63,043 bases of DNA from GCA-2686265 sp036010965 (GTDB lineage: Bacteria; Planctomycetota; UBA1135; GCA-002686595). The stretch lies in assembly GCA_036010965.1 (NCBI GenBank), contig DASCMO010000060.1, positions 1 to 63,043 of the forward strand. Direction: 5' to 3'. The translations under genes and the position numbers were made by a program. Below, in pieces: positions 34,966 to 43,180 of the stretch (the stretch's first letter is position 1; every line of letters starts with the position of its first letter). The notes beneath the pieces were generated by a model. It was given only the letters and a program-made list of their open reading frames with translations, did no database searches and was not told where the DNA came from.

Positions 34966-36363
34966 TTAGAAGCGGCGTGCCAGGATCACGCCTCTGAACA
35001 GAAACTCGATCTCGTCGGTCCGAATGTCCCTGATGAGCAGCTCACGACCGAGCATCTCGCCCACCTGGCGCGCGCTGCCGTTGATGAGCGCCACCGAGGG
35101 GGCCCCGGCGACGATGGCGATCATCCCGACCTCGATCTCGATCTCGTCGAACTCGAGGACGGTCCGGGCCAGGTCCGCCCTGCGGCGCAACTCGACCGCG
35201 TAGGGCTTGCGAGCCCGATCCCCCTCGATGTACTGCAACTCCTCGTCCACCAGACGGAAGGCGTCGAGCACGAGCTCGTACTCCTCGCGCTGCAGGTGGC
35301 GGTTCATGGCATCGAGCACCTCAGCGAGCTTCTCGACCGACGGCCCGCGACCGCCCTCGGTGGCCGCCAGGTCGCGCCGCAGGGCGACGAGCCCTTCCAT
35401 CACCTCAAGCTCCAGCCGACGCCTGGACGGCACGTAGCGGATCGATCCTTCGGCCTCGACGCGCCGCAGGTCCTCTTCGATGTGGGCTAGCAGCTGTTCG
35501 AGGTCCGCGCGGGCCACCATCTCCTCGACCACGTTCGAGGAGGCCGCGACCGCGGTCCAGCTCTCGCGCGCCATCGCCATGCGCTCGACGAGGTCGCGCA
35601 CGATGTCCATCTGCTCCTTGACCGAGAGCGCCGTCTCGCCGTCACCTCGGACGGGAACGCGCGGATCCACCCAGGGATCGCGGCGGCCGCGAGCGCCGAG
35701 GTAGTCGTAGGAGGACACGACCAGGTCACTCCGGCGGCGGTTGATCTCCCCCACCATCAGGGTCCGCTTGCGGTCGTAGCCCTCGATGCTGGCCGGGCGG
35801 AAGCTCTTCTCGCGGTCGTACACGAAGGTCTCGATGTCGAGCTGCACCTTGTGCGCGGCAAATCCGTCCGCCTCGACCTGGGTGCGGTCGGCCGCCGTGA
35901 TCTTGAAGCGTGGCACGCGCATGAAGCGCGAGTGCGATTCGATCATGTCGAGGAAGTCGAGGAACTGGAAGGCGTCCGCCTCGAGGGTCAAGGTGTAGGC
36001 CACTTCGTCGAAGGCCGTCTCCTGCTTGCCGCGCGGATCGGACTTCTTCTTGAGTGCCCGGATGCGTACGTCGGAGCCCTCCGAGAAGCGCTGGAAGGTG
36101 CGCACCAGGTTGTTGACGTCGTCCTCGTCGGGGAGAATGCCCTGGATCACCTCGGCCAGCTCGCGCAGGACGATCACCTCGCGCTCGAGGGCACGCGTCC
36201 CCGAGACCAGCTTCCGGGATGTTCCGATCTCGTCGCCGAGCTGCGCCACCTGGGCGCGCGCCAGGTCGATGTGTCCGTCCTCTACATGGATCCCCGCGCC
36301 CAGACCTGCGGCGATGAGGGCCCCGCCACCCAGGACGGCGATCCAGATCTTGCGGTCCTTCAC
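34966..36363 (-). CDS. PilO-PilP fusion, pilus alignment-complex protein
   Basis: The product has 465 residues from the GTG at 36363, which lies in a four-base GTGA overlap with pilN. The N-terminus is PilO-like: a membrane anchor (about 5-24, IWIAVLGGGALIAAGLGAGI), a coiled coil, and a ferredoxin-like periplasmic domain (FQFLDFLDMIESHSRFMRV). A long helical, charged linker follows. The last 70 residues read like PilP (APSVALINGSARQVGEMLG, IEFLFRGVIL), which is normally a separate lipoprotein binding the secretin. Fusion would fix the PilN-PilO-PilP alignment complex to one chain, and no separate pilP is seen here. Confidence 0.75.
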   Translation of the reverse strand: MKDRKIWIAVLGGGALIAAGLGAGIHVEDGHIDLARAQVAQLGDEIGTSRKLVSGTRALEREVIVLRELAEVIQGILPDEDDVNNLVRTFQRFSEGSDVRIRALKKKSDPRGKQETAFDEVAYTLTLEADAFQFLDFLDMIESHSRFMRVPRFKITAADRTQVEADGFAAHKVQLDIETFVYDREKSFRPASIEGYDRKRTLMVGEINRRRSDLVVSSYDYLGARGRRDPWVDPRVPVRGDGETALSVKEQMDIVRDLVERMAMARESWTAVAASSNVVEEMVARADLEQLLAHIEEDLRRVEAEGSIRYVPSRRRLELEVMEGLVALRRDLAATEGGRGPSVEKLAEVLDAMNRHLQREEYELVLDAFRLVDEELQYIEGDRARKPYAVELRRRADLARTVLEFDEIEIEVGMIAIVAGAPSVALINGSARQVGEMLGRELLIRDIRTDEIEFLFRGVILARRF

Positions 36364-36989
36364 TTGCGCTCCTCGGGGTCTTGGAGTTCCAGGGAGAGCG
36401 GGAAGGCCCACACGGTGGAGGGCTCGAGCTCCTCGTCCTTGACCGACTCAGAGCCCTCCGGAGGCGCGGGCGGGTGGAAGTCGGAGATGAACGGGGAGTC
36501 CTCGATGTCCTCAAGGAAGTTCGCGACCTGGGCAAACTGATCCGAGCCGGAGTGACCGGAGGCCCGCACATTGCCGGCGCCCGAGCGCCGCCCGTCCGAG
36601 CCGTGGGAGACGTCCAGGTCGTCGAACCACACGAGGTGGCGCTCGCCGCCACCGCCGCGGTTGACGACGTTGGCGAACTCATCCAGCTTGCGGGTCCAGG
36701 AAACCCGGCTCTGGGTGATCTGAGCCAGGGTCTCCTCCCGCGATCGGAACAGCCGGCTCTCCGTATCGAGGGCGCGGTGATAGGTGACCTGAGGCCGCAG
36801 GCCGTCCAGTTCGGTCTGCAGGACGACGCGCTCGCTCTCGACCTCGGCCGCGATCCCGAAGCGGGCCCAGCCCCACCACGCGAAGAGCGAGGTGTTGATG
36901 GCGACCACGCAGGAGACCGCCACCATCAGGCGCAGGGGGGTCCGCGCGCGACTGCGGTATTCCTCGGGGAGCAGGTTGATGCGGATCAT
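36360..36989 (-). CDS. PilN-like pilus inner-membrane alignment protein
   Basis: This 209-residue protein begins MIRINLLPEEYR, the conserved PilN start that binds the groove of cytoplasmic PilM. One membrane helix follows (about 22-42, LMVAVSCVVAINTSLFAWWG), then a periplasmic coiled coil and a small domain. The ATG at 36989 overlaps the pilM stop by four bases (ATGA); a longer open frame upstream is Gly/Arg-rich and lacks the binding motif. The C-terminus is Pro/Glu-rich (HPPAPPEGSESVKDEEL). Its stop overlaps the next gene, so pilM, pilN and pilO/P are tightly coupled. Confidence 0.88.
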   Translation of the reverse strand: MIRINLLPEEYRSRARTPLRLMVAVSCVVAINTSLFAWWGWARFGIAAEVESERVVLQTELDGLRPQVTYHRALDTESRLFRSREETLAQITQSRVSWTRKLDEFANVVNRGGGGERHLVWFDDLDVSHGSDGRRSGAGNVRASGHSGSDQFAQVANFLEDIEDSPFISDFHPPAPPEGSESVKDEELEPSTVWAFPLSLELQDPEERK

Positions 36990-38038
36990 AGGGTCCTCGC
37001 CCTCGTCGCCAGGCCGACCGCGACCACCAAGGTCGAAGCCCAGGCCTCGAGTTCCTCGACGTCCACCCGTGAGGCGTCCACACGCAATCCCTCGAGCGGA
37101 TTCCATGCCCGCGCACGCCGCGCGGTGGCTTGTTCGATGTATCCGGCAGCCCCCGGCGCGAGGGCTCCGCCACCCGAGAGCAGGATCTCATCGACCCTCA
37201 CCCCAGAGTGGTGCTCGACATAGTCCAGGGAGAGCGAGAGCTCGCTCACCAGGTCCTCGAGCACCGGCGCGATGGCCGTGTTGACCTCGGCCTCGTGGCT
37301 CTCGCTGGCGCGCTTGATGGCCTCGGCCTCGAAGGGCTCAATGCCCAGGCGCCGCGCGACGGCCTGGGTCATGTCCTGGCCGCCGATGGCGACCTCGCGG
37401 CTGAAGCAGGTCTCGCCGCCGCACAGCACGTTGATCGAGGTGCGCGTGGCGCCGACATCCACCAGGGCCAGGGCCGAGACGGCCTCATCATCCTCCGGCG
37501 GCAGCCCGCAGAGCTCCCACGCGTTCGCGAGGGCGAACAGATCGACATCGATGGCCACGGGCGTCAGGCCGCATGAGATGACCAGCTGGACCTGTTCCTC
37601 GATTGCATCCGACTTGCAGGCCGCGAGCAGCACCGTCATGTCCTCCTGCTCCCCTTCGGATGCGCCGCCGTCGGCGGCGCCGGGGGCGGCCCGCTCCAGG
37701 GCCTGGCAGTCCATCTGGACCTGGTCCAGCTCGAACGGCAGGTGCTTGTCCGTCTCGAAGCGGATGGCCTGGCGCAGCTCCGCGTCCGACATCTTCATCA
37801 TGGGCAGGTAGCGCACGACCACCGACTGGCCCGCGACGGAGGTCACGACCCGCCGGGAACGGAAGTTCCCCTCCTGGAAGACAGCGCTCACGGCATCCGC
37901 CAGGCTGCCTCCCGGGGGGATCTCAACCCTGGCGAATCCGGTGATCACGGGCTCGGGGCCCTCGAGGGTGATCTCGACCGCCTTGACGACCGAGGTTCCC
38001 AGATCCAATCCGATGACGTTTTTCGATTTGCGCAGCAC
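36986..38038 (-). CDS. pilM: Type IV pilus assembly protein PilM
   Basis: PilM is an actin-like cytoplasmic ATP-binding protein that recruits PilN to the pilus base. This copy has 350 residues and the ASKHA phosphate loop IGLDLGTSVVKAVEI near the N-terminus, with VDVGATRTSINVL as the second phosphate motif and LLSGGGALAPG as the adenosine-binding loop. An Asp/Glu-rich insertion lies near residue 150 (GASEGEQED). It heads the pilM-pilN-pilO/P-secretin run. The pilus ATPases and platform protein are encoded about 30 kb away on the same strand. Confidence 0.93.
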   Translation of the reverse strand: MLRKSKNVIGLDLGTSVVKAVEITLEGPEPVITGFARVEIPPGGSLADAVSAVFQEGNFRSRRVVTSVAGQSVVVRYLPMMKMSDAELRQAIRFETDKHLPFELDQVQMDCQALERAAPGAADGGASEGEQEDMTVLLAACKSDAIEEQVQLVISCGLTPVAIDVDLFALANAWELCGLPPEDDEAVSALALVDVGATRTSINVLCGGETCFSREVAIGGQDMTQAVARRLGIEPFEAEAIKRASESHEAEVNTAIAPVLEDLVSELSLSLDYVEHHSGVRVDEILLSGGGALAPGAAGYIEQATARRARAWNPLEGLRVDASRVDVEELEAWASTLVVAVGLATRARTL

Positions 38039-38157
38039 TCAGGGCCCTGCCTGCTCCGTGGCCTAGTGGGAGACGCCTCGGCGCTTCCCGGAGATCGGGC
38101 AGGCGCACGAGACAGCGAGGTTCTGAGCACCCCTTCGGGCGGCGGACGCCCCAGGGT

Positions 38158-38442
38158 TTAGGCGCTCTGCTCGAAACCTGCTTCCACGAGCAGCGCGATG
38201 CGCTCCACGAGGTCCCCCGCACCCTCTCCTCGGGCCCGCAGGAGCAGGGTTTCCCCGCGGGCGGCGCCGAGGGTCATGAGGGTCATCACGCTCCGTCCAT
38301 CGACCTCCACACCCCGGCAGGAGACGCGAAACTCGCACTCGAACTCGAGGGCGATCGAGACGACATCGTGGCAGGGCCTGGCGTGCAGGCCCTCGGTGTT
38401 CACGATGCGCACGCTGCGCTCGGCGTCGGTGCGCTCGTCCAT
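38158..38442 (-). CDS. HPr-family phosphocarrier protein
   Basis: This 94-residue HPr carries the phosphohistidine site His20 in TEGLHARPCHDVV and a Ser51 in GRSVMTLMTLGA at the position regulated by HPr kinase in other bacteria. It receives phosphate from an EI-type enzyme and passes it to EIIA. No EI or HPr kinase is in the window. The neighbouring ptsN, hpf and rpoN indicate the nitrogen-PTS type of regulation rather than sugar uptake. The gap to pilM is 119 bases. Confidence 0.93.
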   Translation of the reverse strand: MDERTDAERSVRIVNTEGLHARPCHDVVSIALEFECEFRVSCRGVEVDGRSVMTLMTLGAARGETLLLRARGEGAGDLVERIALLVEAGFEQSA

Positions 38443-38581
38443 GGCTCTCGTTTGCCTCTCCCCGGCCCGTCGCTCATCCAGCCCACGCCACGCAACACAG
38501 GCCTAGAAGTCCGTCGAGGCGCTCGGGTTCCGAGGCGGTGTGGAGGAGGTCGTCATGGTGACGAATGACCGTTCCAGCGAA

Positions 38582-39061
38582 CTAGACGGCGGACATCTCT
38601 TTCAGGAGATCCACCAGCTCGGTCTTCGTGCGAGCACTCCCGGCGAAGCGCCGGAAGTCCGCGTCCCGCCCGAGCCGGGCGATCCAGCTCATCATCTTGA
38701 GATGGGTCTGCGGATCGTGCTGGTCCCCCGTGCGGGCCGGGCGCAGCACGGTGAAAAAGATGCTCACGGGGGCATCGTCCACGGCCGCCCATTCGAGCCC
38801 TTCGGGATGGATGGCGAGGTTGCAGGCGACCCGCTCAAGGCCGGAAATCTTGACGTGCGGGATCGCCACCGACATGCCCACGCCAGTCGAGGCCAATCGC
38901 TCGCGCTCACGCAGGGCCTCGAGGGCCTTCTCCTCGAATTCGGCGTCGAGGGTTCCGCCTCTGACGAGCTGCGTGACGATCTCGCACAGGGCCTCGTCCT
39001 TGTCGGCGGCCTTCATCTTGACGATGCAGCTCTTGGGCTTGAACAGCTTCCAGAAGTTCAT
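38582..39061 (-). CDS. ptsN: PTS EIIA-type nitrogen regulatory protein
   Basis: The protein has 159 residues and is the output module of the nitrogen PTS. It accepts phosphate on His69 in GMSVAIPHVK. The rest follows the EIIA mannitol/Ntr fold (LRERERLASTG, LVDLLKEM). I chose the ATG at 39061 because homology begins there (MNFWKLF); the upstream in-frame residues are Pro-rich. In other bacteria phosphorylation of this protein adjusts potassium uptake and sigma-54 genes. It lies 140 bases after hpf and 139 bases before the HPr gene. Confidence 0.92.
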   Translation of the reverse strand: MNFWKLFKPKSCIVKMKAADKDEALCEIVTQLVRGGTLDAEFEEKALEALRERERLASTGVGMSVAIPHVKISGLERVACNLAIHPEGLEWAAVDDAPVSIFFTVLRPARTGDQHDPQTHLKMMSWIARLGRDADFRRFAGSARTKTELVDLLKEMSAV

Positions 39062-39208
39062 GAACGCAGGGGGATCTATCGCCGGGGATGGTAGGTGGAC
39101 AGGAGTGCGAGAGCCTACCACAGGTCATGGCACACGGACCTCCCCTCAGGCTGGTGAGTCCCACGCCGAACGGCGAGTCGCGACGGCTGCCAGGCGGGGG
39201 ACGCTCCC

Positions 39209-39526
39209 TCAGGTGGTCGCCCGGTGCGGCCTGCGGCGGACGGTGGTGTGCATGTCGTGTTCGCGCTTGAGCAGGCGCGTCATGCGGGCTATGGCCTCGT
39301 CGAGGGCGCTCCCAAAGGTCTCCGTGCAGGAGTCCACCACGAGGGTCGGACCGCTGGCGGTCCGGGTGACGATCTCCACGCGGTGCTCGTCGGCCTGGCG
39401 CTCGAGCAGCGCACGAACCGAGACGGTCCCGTTGTAGTACTTCTGGAGCTGCTGGAGCCTTGCATCGACGGTTTCGCGGACGTGGGACGGGTAATCGTGG
39501 TGCAGGATCGAGACTTCCGTGTTCAT
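39209..39526 (-). CDS. hpf: Short-form ribosome hibernation promoting factor
   Basis: HPF binds the 30S A and P sites in stationary phase and stabilises inactive 100S dimers or 70S ribosomes. The protein has 105 residues, the short form without the dimerisation tail. The sequence begins MNTEVSILHHDY and has the expected beta-alpha-beta layout with VRETVDARLQQLQKYY. I take the ATG at 39526; an open frame further up is Pro/Arg-rich. Its position between truA/rpoN and ptsN is the classical hpf context. Confidence 0.88.
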   Translation of the reverse strand: MNTEVSILHHDYPSHVRETVDARLQQLQKYYNGTVSVRALLERQADEHRVEIVTRTASGPTLVVDSCTETFGSALDEAIARMTRLLKREHDMHTTVRRRPHRATT

Positions 39527-39918
39527 GCAGACCTCTCGTCGCTCAAGGGATCCGGCCGGGGGAGCCTCCTCCCGGTCGGGGGGAAACGCCGCGCGCTCCA
39601 CGGTCCCTCTTCCCCCACCAGCGCACCCCGAGGGCGTGCGGCGCGGGAGCGGTCGCGGGAGGAGCAGCGGGCGAGCAGGCGGACCCGACGGTGGGTCCAG
39701 GACGCTCGTCGCTGCCTGCGGCGAGGGGGCGAAGGTACCCCGCGGGTCGATCGTCGAGCCCGCGTTCAAGCGAGCGATTCACAGTCCACGTCGGCTTGTC
39801 GTGATCCACGAACATCGATGACCCACTCATACTCTGGACCCGATCCGCCGAAGGGTCAAGGGGTCTCGGCGCTGCGCGTCGCCCTGTCCCGCAAACGGGC
39901 CGGCGGCGAACTCGCCTT
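39527..39918. other. Intergenic region between truA and hpf
   Basis: This 392-base stretch shows open frames only because of its high GC content; none resembles a protein or has a ribosome site. It is the likely place for the hpf promoter, but I cannot point to a sigma-54 or sigma-70 box with confidence. Confidence 0.4.
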
Positions 39919-40716
39919 TCAGCCCCCGAACAAGCCTGGGGCGCCGCTCGGCCCGCAGTCCGCCCCGCGGAAGGTGGGTTCGGCGTAGCGCACGCGCACC
40001 AGGTAAAGGCCCACCGCCGGCGCCGTGGGCCCCGCAAGCTCCCTGCGGCCCGTCTCGAGTGCCGCTCGCACGCAATCCGGATCCAGGCGGCCGCGGCCGA
40101 CGTCGATCAGCGTGCCCGCGATGATGCGCACCATGTTGTAGAGAAACCCGTCGGCCTCGATCACCAGGGCAAAGCGCTCCCGGCGGCGCACGAGGCGCAG
40201 GGCGCGCACCGTTCGCACGGTGGTCGCCCGCTCGGATCCACTGTTCGAGAAGACCCGGAAGTCGTGCTCTCCCAAGAGGCTGTTCGCGGCCCGCTTCATG
40301 GCCTCACCGTCCAGGGACTGGCAGACCCAGTGCATGGCGTCGCGCCCCAAGGGCGGCCGGAAGCGCGCGGTGGCCGTCAGGTAGGCGTAGCGCTTGCCGA
40401 CAGCGTCGAAGCGCGCGTGGAATTCATCCCGGCAGGTCTCGAGGCGCCGCACGACGGCCTCCTCCGGCAGGTGGGCATTCAGGGCGTGGCGCAGGCGGTC
40501 GTCGGAGAGGCCTGTCTCGATGTGAAAGCTCGCCACCTGTCGCAGGGCGTGTACGCCGGTGTCCGTGCGCCCAGAACCGTGCACGACGACGCGCGCGCCG
40601 GTGGCGGCCGCGACGGCCTCCTCGAGGGCCTCCTGGACCGAACCGAACCCCTCCTGGCGTTGCCAGCCGTGAAAAGCACCACCGGCGTAGGAGAGCTCCG
40701 CGCGCACGTTCCGCAT
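39919..40716 (-). CDS. truA: tRNA pseudouridine(38-40) synthase TruA
   Basis: TruA converts U38-U40 in the anticodon stem-loop to pseudouridine. The product has 265 residues and the catalytic Asp52 in HGSGRTDTGVHALRQV. Other signatures are RYAYL, DFRVFSNSGS and NMVRIIAGTLIDVGRG. The ATG at 40716 gives the standard TruA start (RAELSYAGGAFHGWQ); the open frame upstream overlaps rpoN and is not coding. The gene is 101 bases downstream of rpoN, an unusual insertion into the rpoN-hpf-ptsN neighbourhood. Confidence 0.94.
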   Translation of the reverse strand: MRNVRAELSYAGGAFHGWQRQEGFGSVQEALEEAVAAATGARVVVHGSGRTDTGVHALRQVASFHIETGLSDDRLRHALNAHLPEEAVVRRLETCRDEFHARFDAVGKRYAYLTATARFRPPLGRDAMHWVCQSLDGEAMKRAANSLLGEHDFRVFSNSGSERATTVRTVRALRLVRRRERFALVIEADGFLYNMVRIIAGTLIDVGRGRLDPDCVRAALETGRRELAGPTAPAVGLYLVRVRYAEPTFRGADCGPSGAPGLFGG

Positions 40717-40816
40717 CGCGGACAGGATAGCCGCAGCGACAGGCCGTTGGGCAGGGCCCGGCCACGAGTTCGTCCGCTCGGCCGGCCGTGCGCCAGGGGC
40801 CCGCGCGCAATCCTCC

Positions 40817-42139
40817 TCAGGCGCGCCGGCGCCGGAAGGAGCTGGGGATGCCCAGCTGTCGTCGGTAGCTGGCCACGGTCCGCCGGGCCAGGACCAGCCC
40901 GCGCCCGGCGAGCTCGCGCGCGACCTCCCCATCCGAGAGGGGCTGGCGGGGGTCCTCGCCCTCGAGCACGGCGCGGACCGCGCGTGAGAGCTCATGGGTG
41001 GTCACGACGCCGTCCCTGCCAGCGGACGCCTGGAAGAGAGCGCGCAGGGGCAGGATGGCCTGGGGGGTCTGCAGGTGCTTGCCGGCGACCGCGCGACTGA
41101 CGGTGCTGACCGCCAGGTCGAGGCGTTCGGCGACGTCTGCCATCGAGAGCGGCACGAGGTGTCCCGGGCCGCGATCGAGGAAGTTGACCTGGCGCTCGAG
41201 GGCCGTGCGCGCCACCCGCAGGAGGGTCTCCTCCCGCTGCCGGACGGCATCCACCAGGTCCCGCGCGCGCTCCAGGCGCGCGGCCCTCCAGCGCCGCTCC
41301 GCGGGGTCTCGCGCTCCCTCCGCAGAGGTACGCGCGGCCTCGAAGTCGACGCTCAGGGTGGGCAACTGCGAACCCTCGATGCGCAGGCTCCAGCCCTCCG
41401 GTCCAGGTTCCAGCACCAGATCAGGGGCGATCACGCGCGCGACGCTGCCGCCCTGGCCGGCCCCAGGGCGCGGATCCAGGGCACGCAGGGTGCGCAGCAG
41501 GCGCTCCAGCTCCTCGAACTCCACGTCCAGCGCGCGCGCCACCTCTTCCAGTCGCCTGGCCGCCAGGTCGTCGAGGAACTCCTCCACCAGGCGGCACAGC
41601 AGGGGATAGTCGTGCGCGGCGGGATCGAGTTGCAGGAGCAGCACCTCCACCAGATCGCGCCCGCCTATACCGCGCGGCTCGAAGCGCTGGATGGTGGCGA
41701 TGGCACGGCCGAGGGCACCGATGTCGGCCCCCAGGCCCTCGGCGCGGCCGAGGTCCAGGAGCTCCTCGTCGCTGACCGCGAGGGCCCCGCGCTCGTCCAG
41801 GCTGTCGAGGCAGAGGCGGATCCAGGCCCTCTCGCGCGGGCTGCAGTCGAGAAGCACGAGCTGCTCCTCCAAGCCGGCCCGCAGTCCGTCATCGGGGGCG
41901 GGCCGGGATTCCAGCATGCGCTGGTGGCGCTCGGTGGCCTCCCAGTCCGGAGCCGACCAGGAAGCGAGCGCGGGTTCCGAACTGATGCTGAGGGCCTCGT
42001 TTTCCAGGGCCTCGTTCTCGAGGAAGCTGGCCAGATCCTCGGCCGAGAGTTGCAGGATGCGCACGGCCTGCAACATGCCGGGCCGCAGGGCCATGCACTG
42101 CTCTGCGCGTGCCTGGAGAATCTGTCGCTGGTGGGCCAT
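40817..42139 (-). CDS. rpoN: RNA polymerase sigma-54 factor
   Basis: RpoN directs RNA polymerase to -24/-12 promoters and needs an AAA activator for opening. The protein has 440 residues: the Gln/Leu-rich region I (about 1-50, QCMALRPGMLQAVRILQLS), an acidic region II, the core-binding region and C-terminal DNA-binding region with a helix-turn-helix (ADVAERLDLAVSTVSRAVAGKH) and the RpoN box ARRTVASYRR near residue 418. The length is slightly short. The cluster with hpf, ptsN and HPr is typical. No sigma-54 activator is encoded in the window. Confidence 0.95.
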   Translation of the reverse strand: MAHQRQILQARAEQCMALRPGMLQAVRILQLSAEDLASFLENEALENEALSISSEPALASWSAPDWEATERHQRMLESRPAPDDGLRAGLEEQLVLLDCSPRERAWIRLCLDSLDERGALAVSDEELLDLGRAEGLGADIGALGRAIATIQRFEPRGIGGRDLVEVLLLQLDPAAHDYPLLCRLVEEFLDDLAARRLEEVARALDVEFEELERLLRTLRALDPRPGAGQGGSVARVIAPDLVLEPGPEGWSLRIEGSQLPTLSVDFEAARTSAEGARDPAERRWRAARLERARDLVDAVRQREETLLRVARTALERQVNFLDRGPGHLVPLSMADVAERLDLAVSTVSRAVAGKHLQTPQAILPLRALFQASAGRDGVVTTHELSRAVRAVLEGEDPRQPLSDGEVARELAGRGLVLARRTVASYRRQLGIPSSFRRRRA

Positions 42140-42200
42140 CGGGCAAGACTGCCCCCCCCTATCGGCCCGAGCGCCCCCGTATCTGTGGCCCGCTCGCCGC

Positions 42201-42821
42201 TCAGCCCTCGCCGGAGCGCGGGCCGATGGCGCGGCGACCCGCCAGGGCGTCTTCGAGGATCCCGCGGTGGAGGTAGTCCAGGGAGCTGCCGGCGGGCAGG
42301 CCGCGGGCCAGGCGCGTGATCAGGGGCGCGGGGTCGAGAGCCGCTTCCAGGGCCTCCACGACCAGCAAGGCCGTGGCCTCGCCCTCGGCGTCGGGATCGG
42401 TGGCCAGGATCACTTCTCCGACGCTGCCCGCGCGCACGCGCTCGACCAGGTGCGCGATGCTCAAGTGGCGGGCCTCGGTACCCTCGGCCGGATTGAGCGA
42501 CCCCATCAGCACGTGGTAGTGCCCCCGGTAGACGCTGGCGCGCTCCATGGCCTCCACGTGCCGCGGCTCCTCGACCACGCACAGGGTGGCGGGATCGCGT
42601 TCGGGATCGGAGCACAGGGCGCAGGGGTCGCTGTGAGCGACGTTGCAGCAGGCGGAGCAGGTGCGAGTCTCCCGCGCGGCGCGCTCGATGGCGGTCGCCA
42701 GGCTCGCCGCTTGCGGGTCGCGCAGGACGTGGAAGGCCAGGCGTTCGGCCGAGACGCGCCCGATCCCCGGGAAGCGTTCGAACGCCTCGATCAAGTCCTC
42801 GAGAGGTTCGGGATAGGCCAC
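42201..42821 (-). CDS. recR: Recombination protein RecR
   Basis: RecR works with RecF and RecO to load RecA at single-strand gaps. This protein is 206 residues, with a helix-hairpin-helix region (FPGIGRVSAERLAFHVLR), a zinc finger of four Cys (Cys55 and Cys58/59 with Cys67 and Cys70), and a Toprim domain (ILATDPDAEGEATAL). It ends the dnaX-ybaB-recR run, 14 bases after ybaB. Length and motifs are those of a functional family member. Confidence 0.95.
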   Translation of the reverse strand: MAYPEPLEDLIEAFERFPGIGRVSAERLAFHVLRDPQAASLATAIERAARETRTCSACCNVAHSDPCALCSDPERDPATLCVVEEPRHVEAMERASVYRGHYHVLMGSLNPAEGTEARHLSIAHLVERVRAGSVGEVILATDPDAEGEATALLVVEALEAALDPAPLITRLARGLPAGSSLDYLHRGILEDALAGRRAIGPRSGEG

Positions 42822-42835
42822 GGGCAGCGCGCTGA

Positions 42836-43165
42836 TCAGAACAGGCCGGGGAGATTCAGGCCGCCGGTGATGCGCGCGAGGCGCTCCTTGCGCAGCTCCT
42901 TGGAGCGCGCGATCCCGTCACTGACGGCGGTCAGGACCAGAGCCTCGAGAGCCTTCGCGCTCTCGTCCCCCAGACCGGTCAGGGTGGGCGAGAGCTCGAC
43001 GCTCAGCACCTGTCCGTCACCGTTCACCTCGACCTGCACGGCGCCGCCGCCGGCCGCACTCGTGATGACCTCCTCAAGCAGCTCGGCCTGAACGCGATCG
43101 AACTCGCGCTGCATCTGCTGAGCCTGCTTGAGCAGGTTCCCCATCTCTCCGAATGATCCAGCCAT
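42836..43165 (-). CDS. YbaB/EbfC family nucleoid-associated protein
   Basis: This 109-residue protein forms dimers that bind DNA non-specifically or with weak preference. The signatures are the N-terminal helix GNLLKQAQQMQREFDRVQAEL and the beta region VQVEVNGDGQVLSVELSP. The position between dnaX and recR is nearly universal for this family. The gene starts 15 bases after the dnaX stop. Confidence 0.93.
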   Translation of the reverse strand: MAGSFGEMGNLLKQAQQMQREFDRVQAELLEEVITSAAGGGAVQVEVNGDGQVLSVELSPTLTGLGDESAKALEALVLTAVSDGIARSKELRKERLARITGGLNLPGLF

Positions 43166-43180
43166 GACCCCGCGCCTCCT

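Noticed and set aside
33023..34969. Plus-strand frame of 648 residues over the secretin
   Set aside because: Same antisense artefact; the secretin on the minus strand is unambiguous and the plus frame has no family resemblance.
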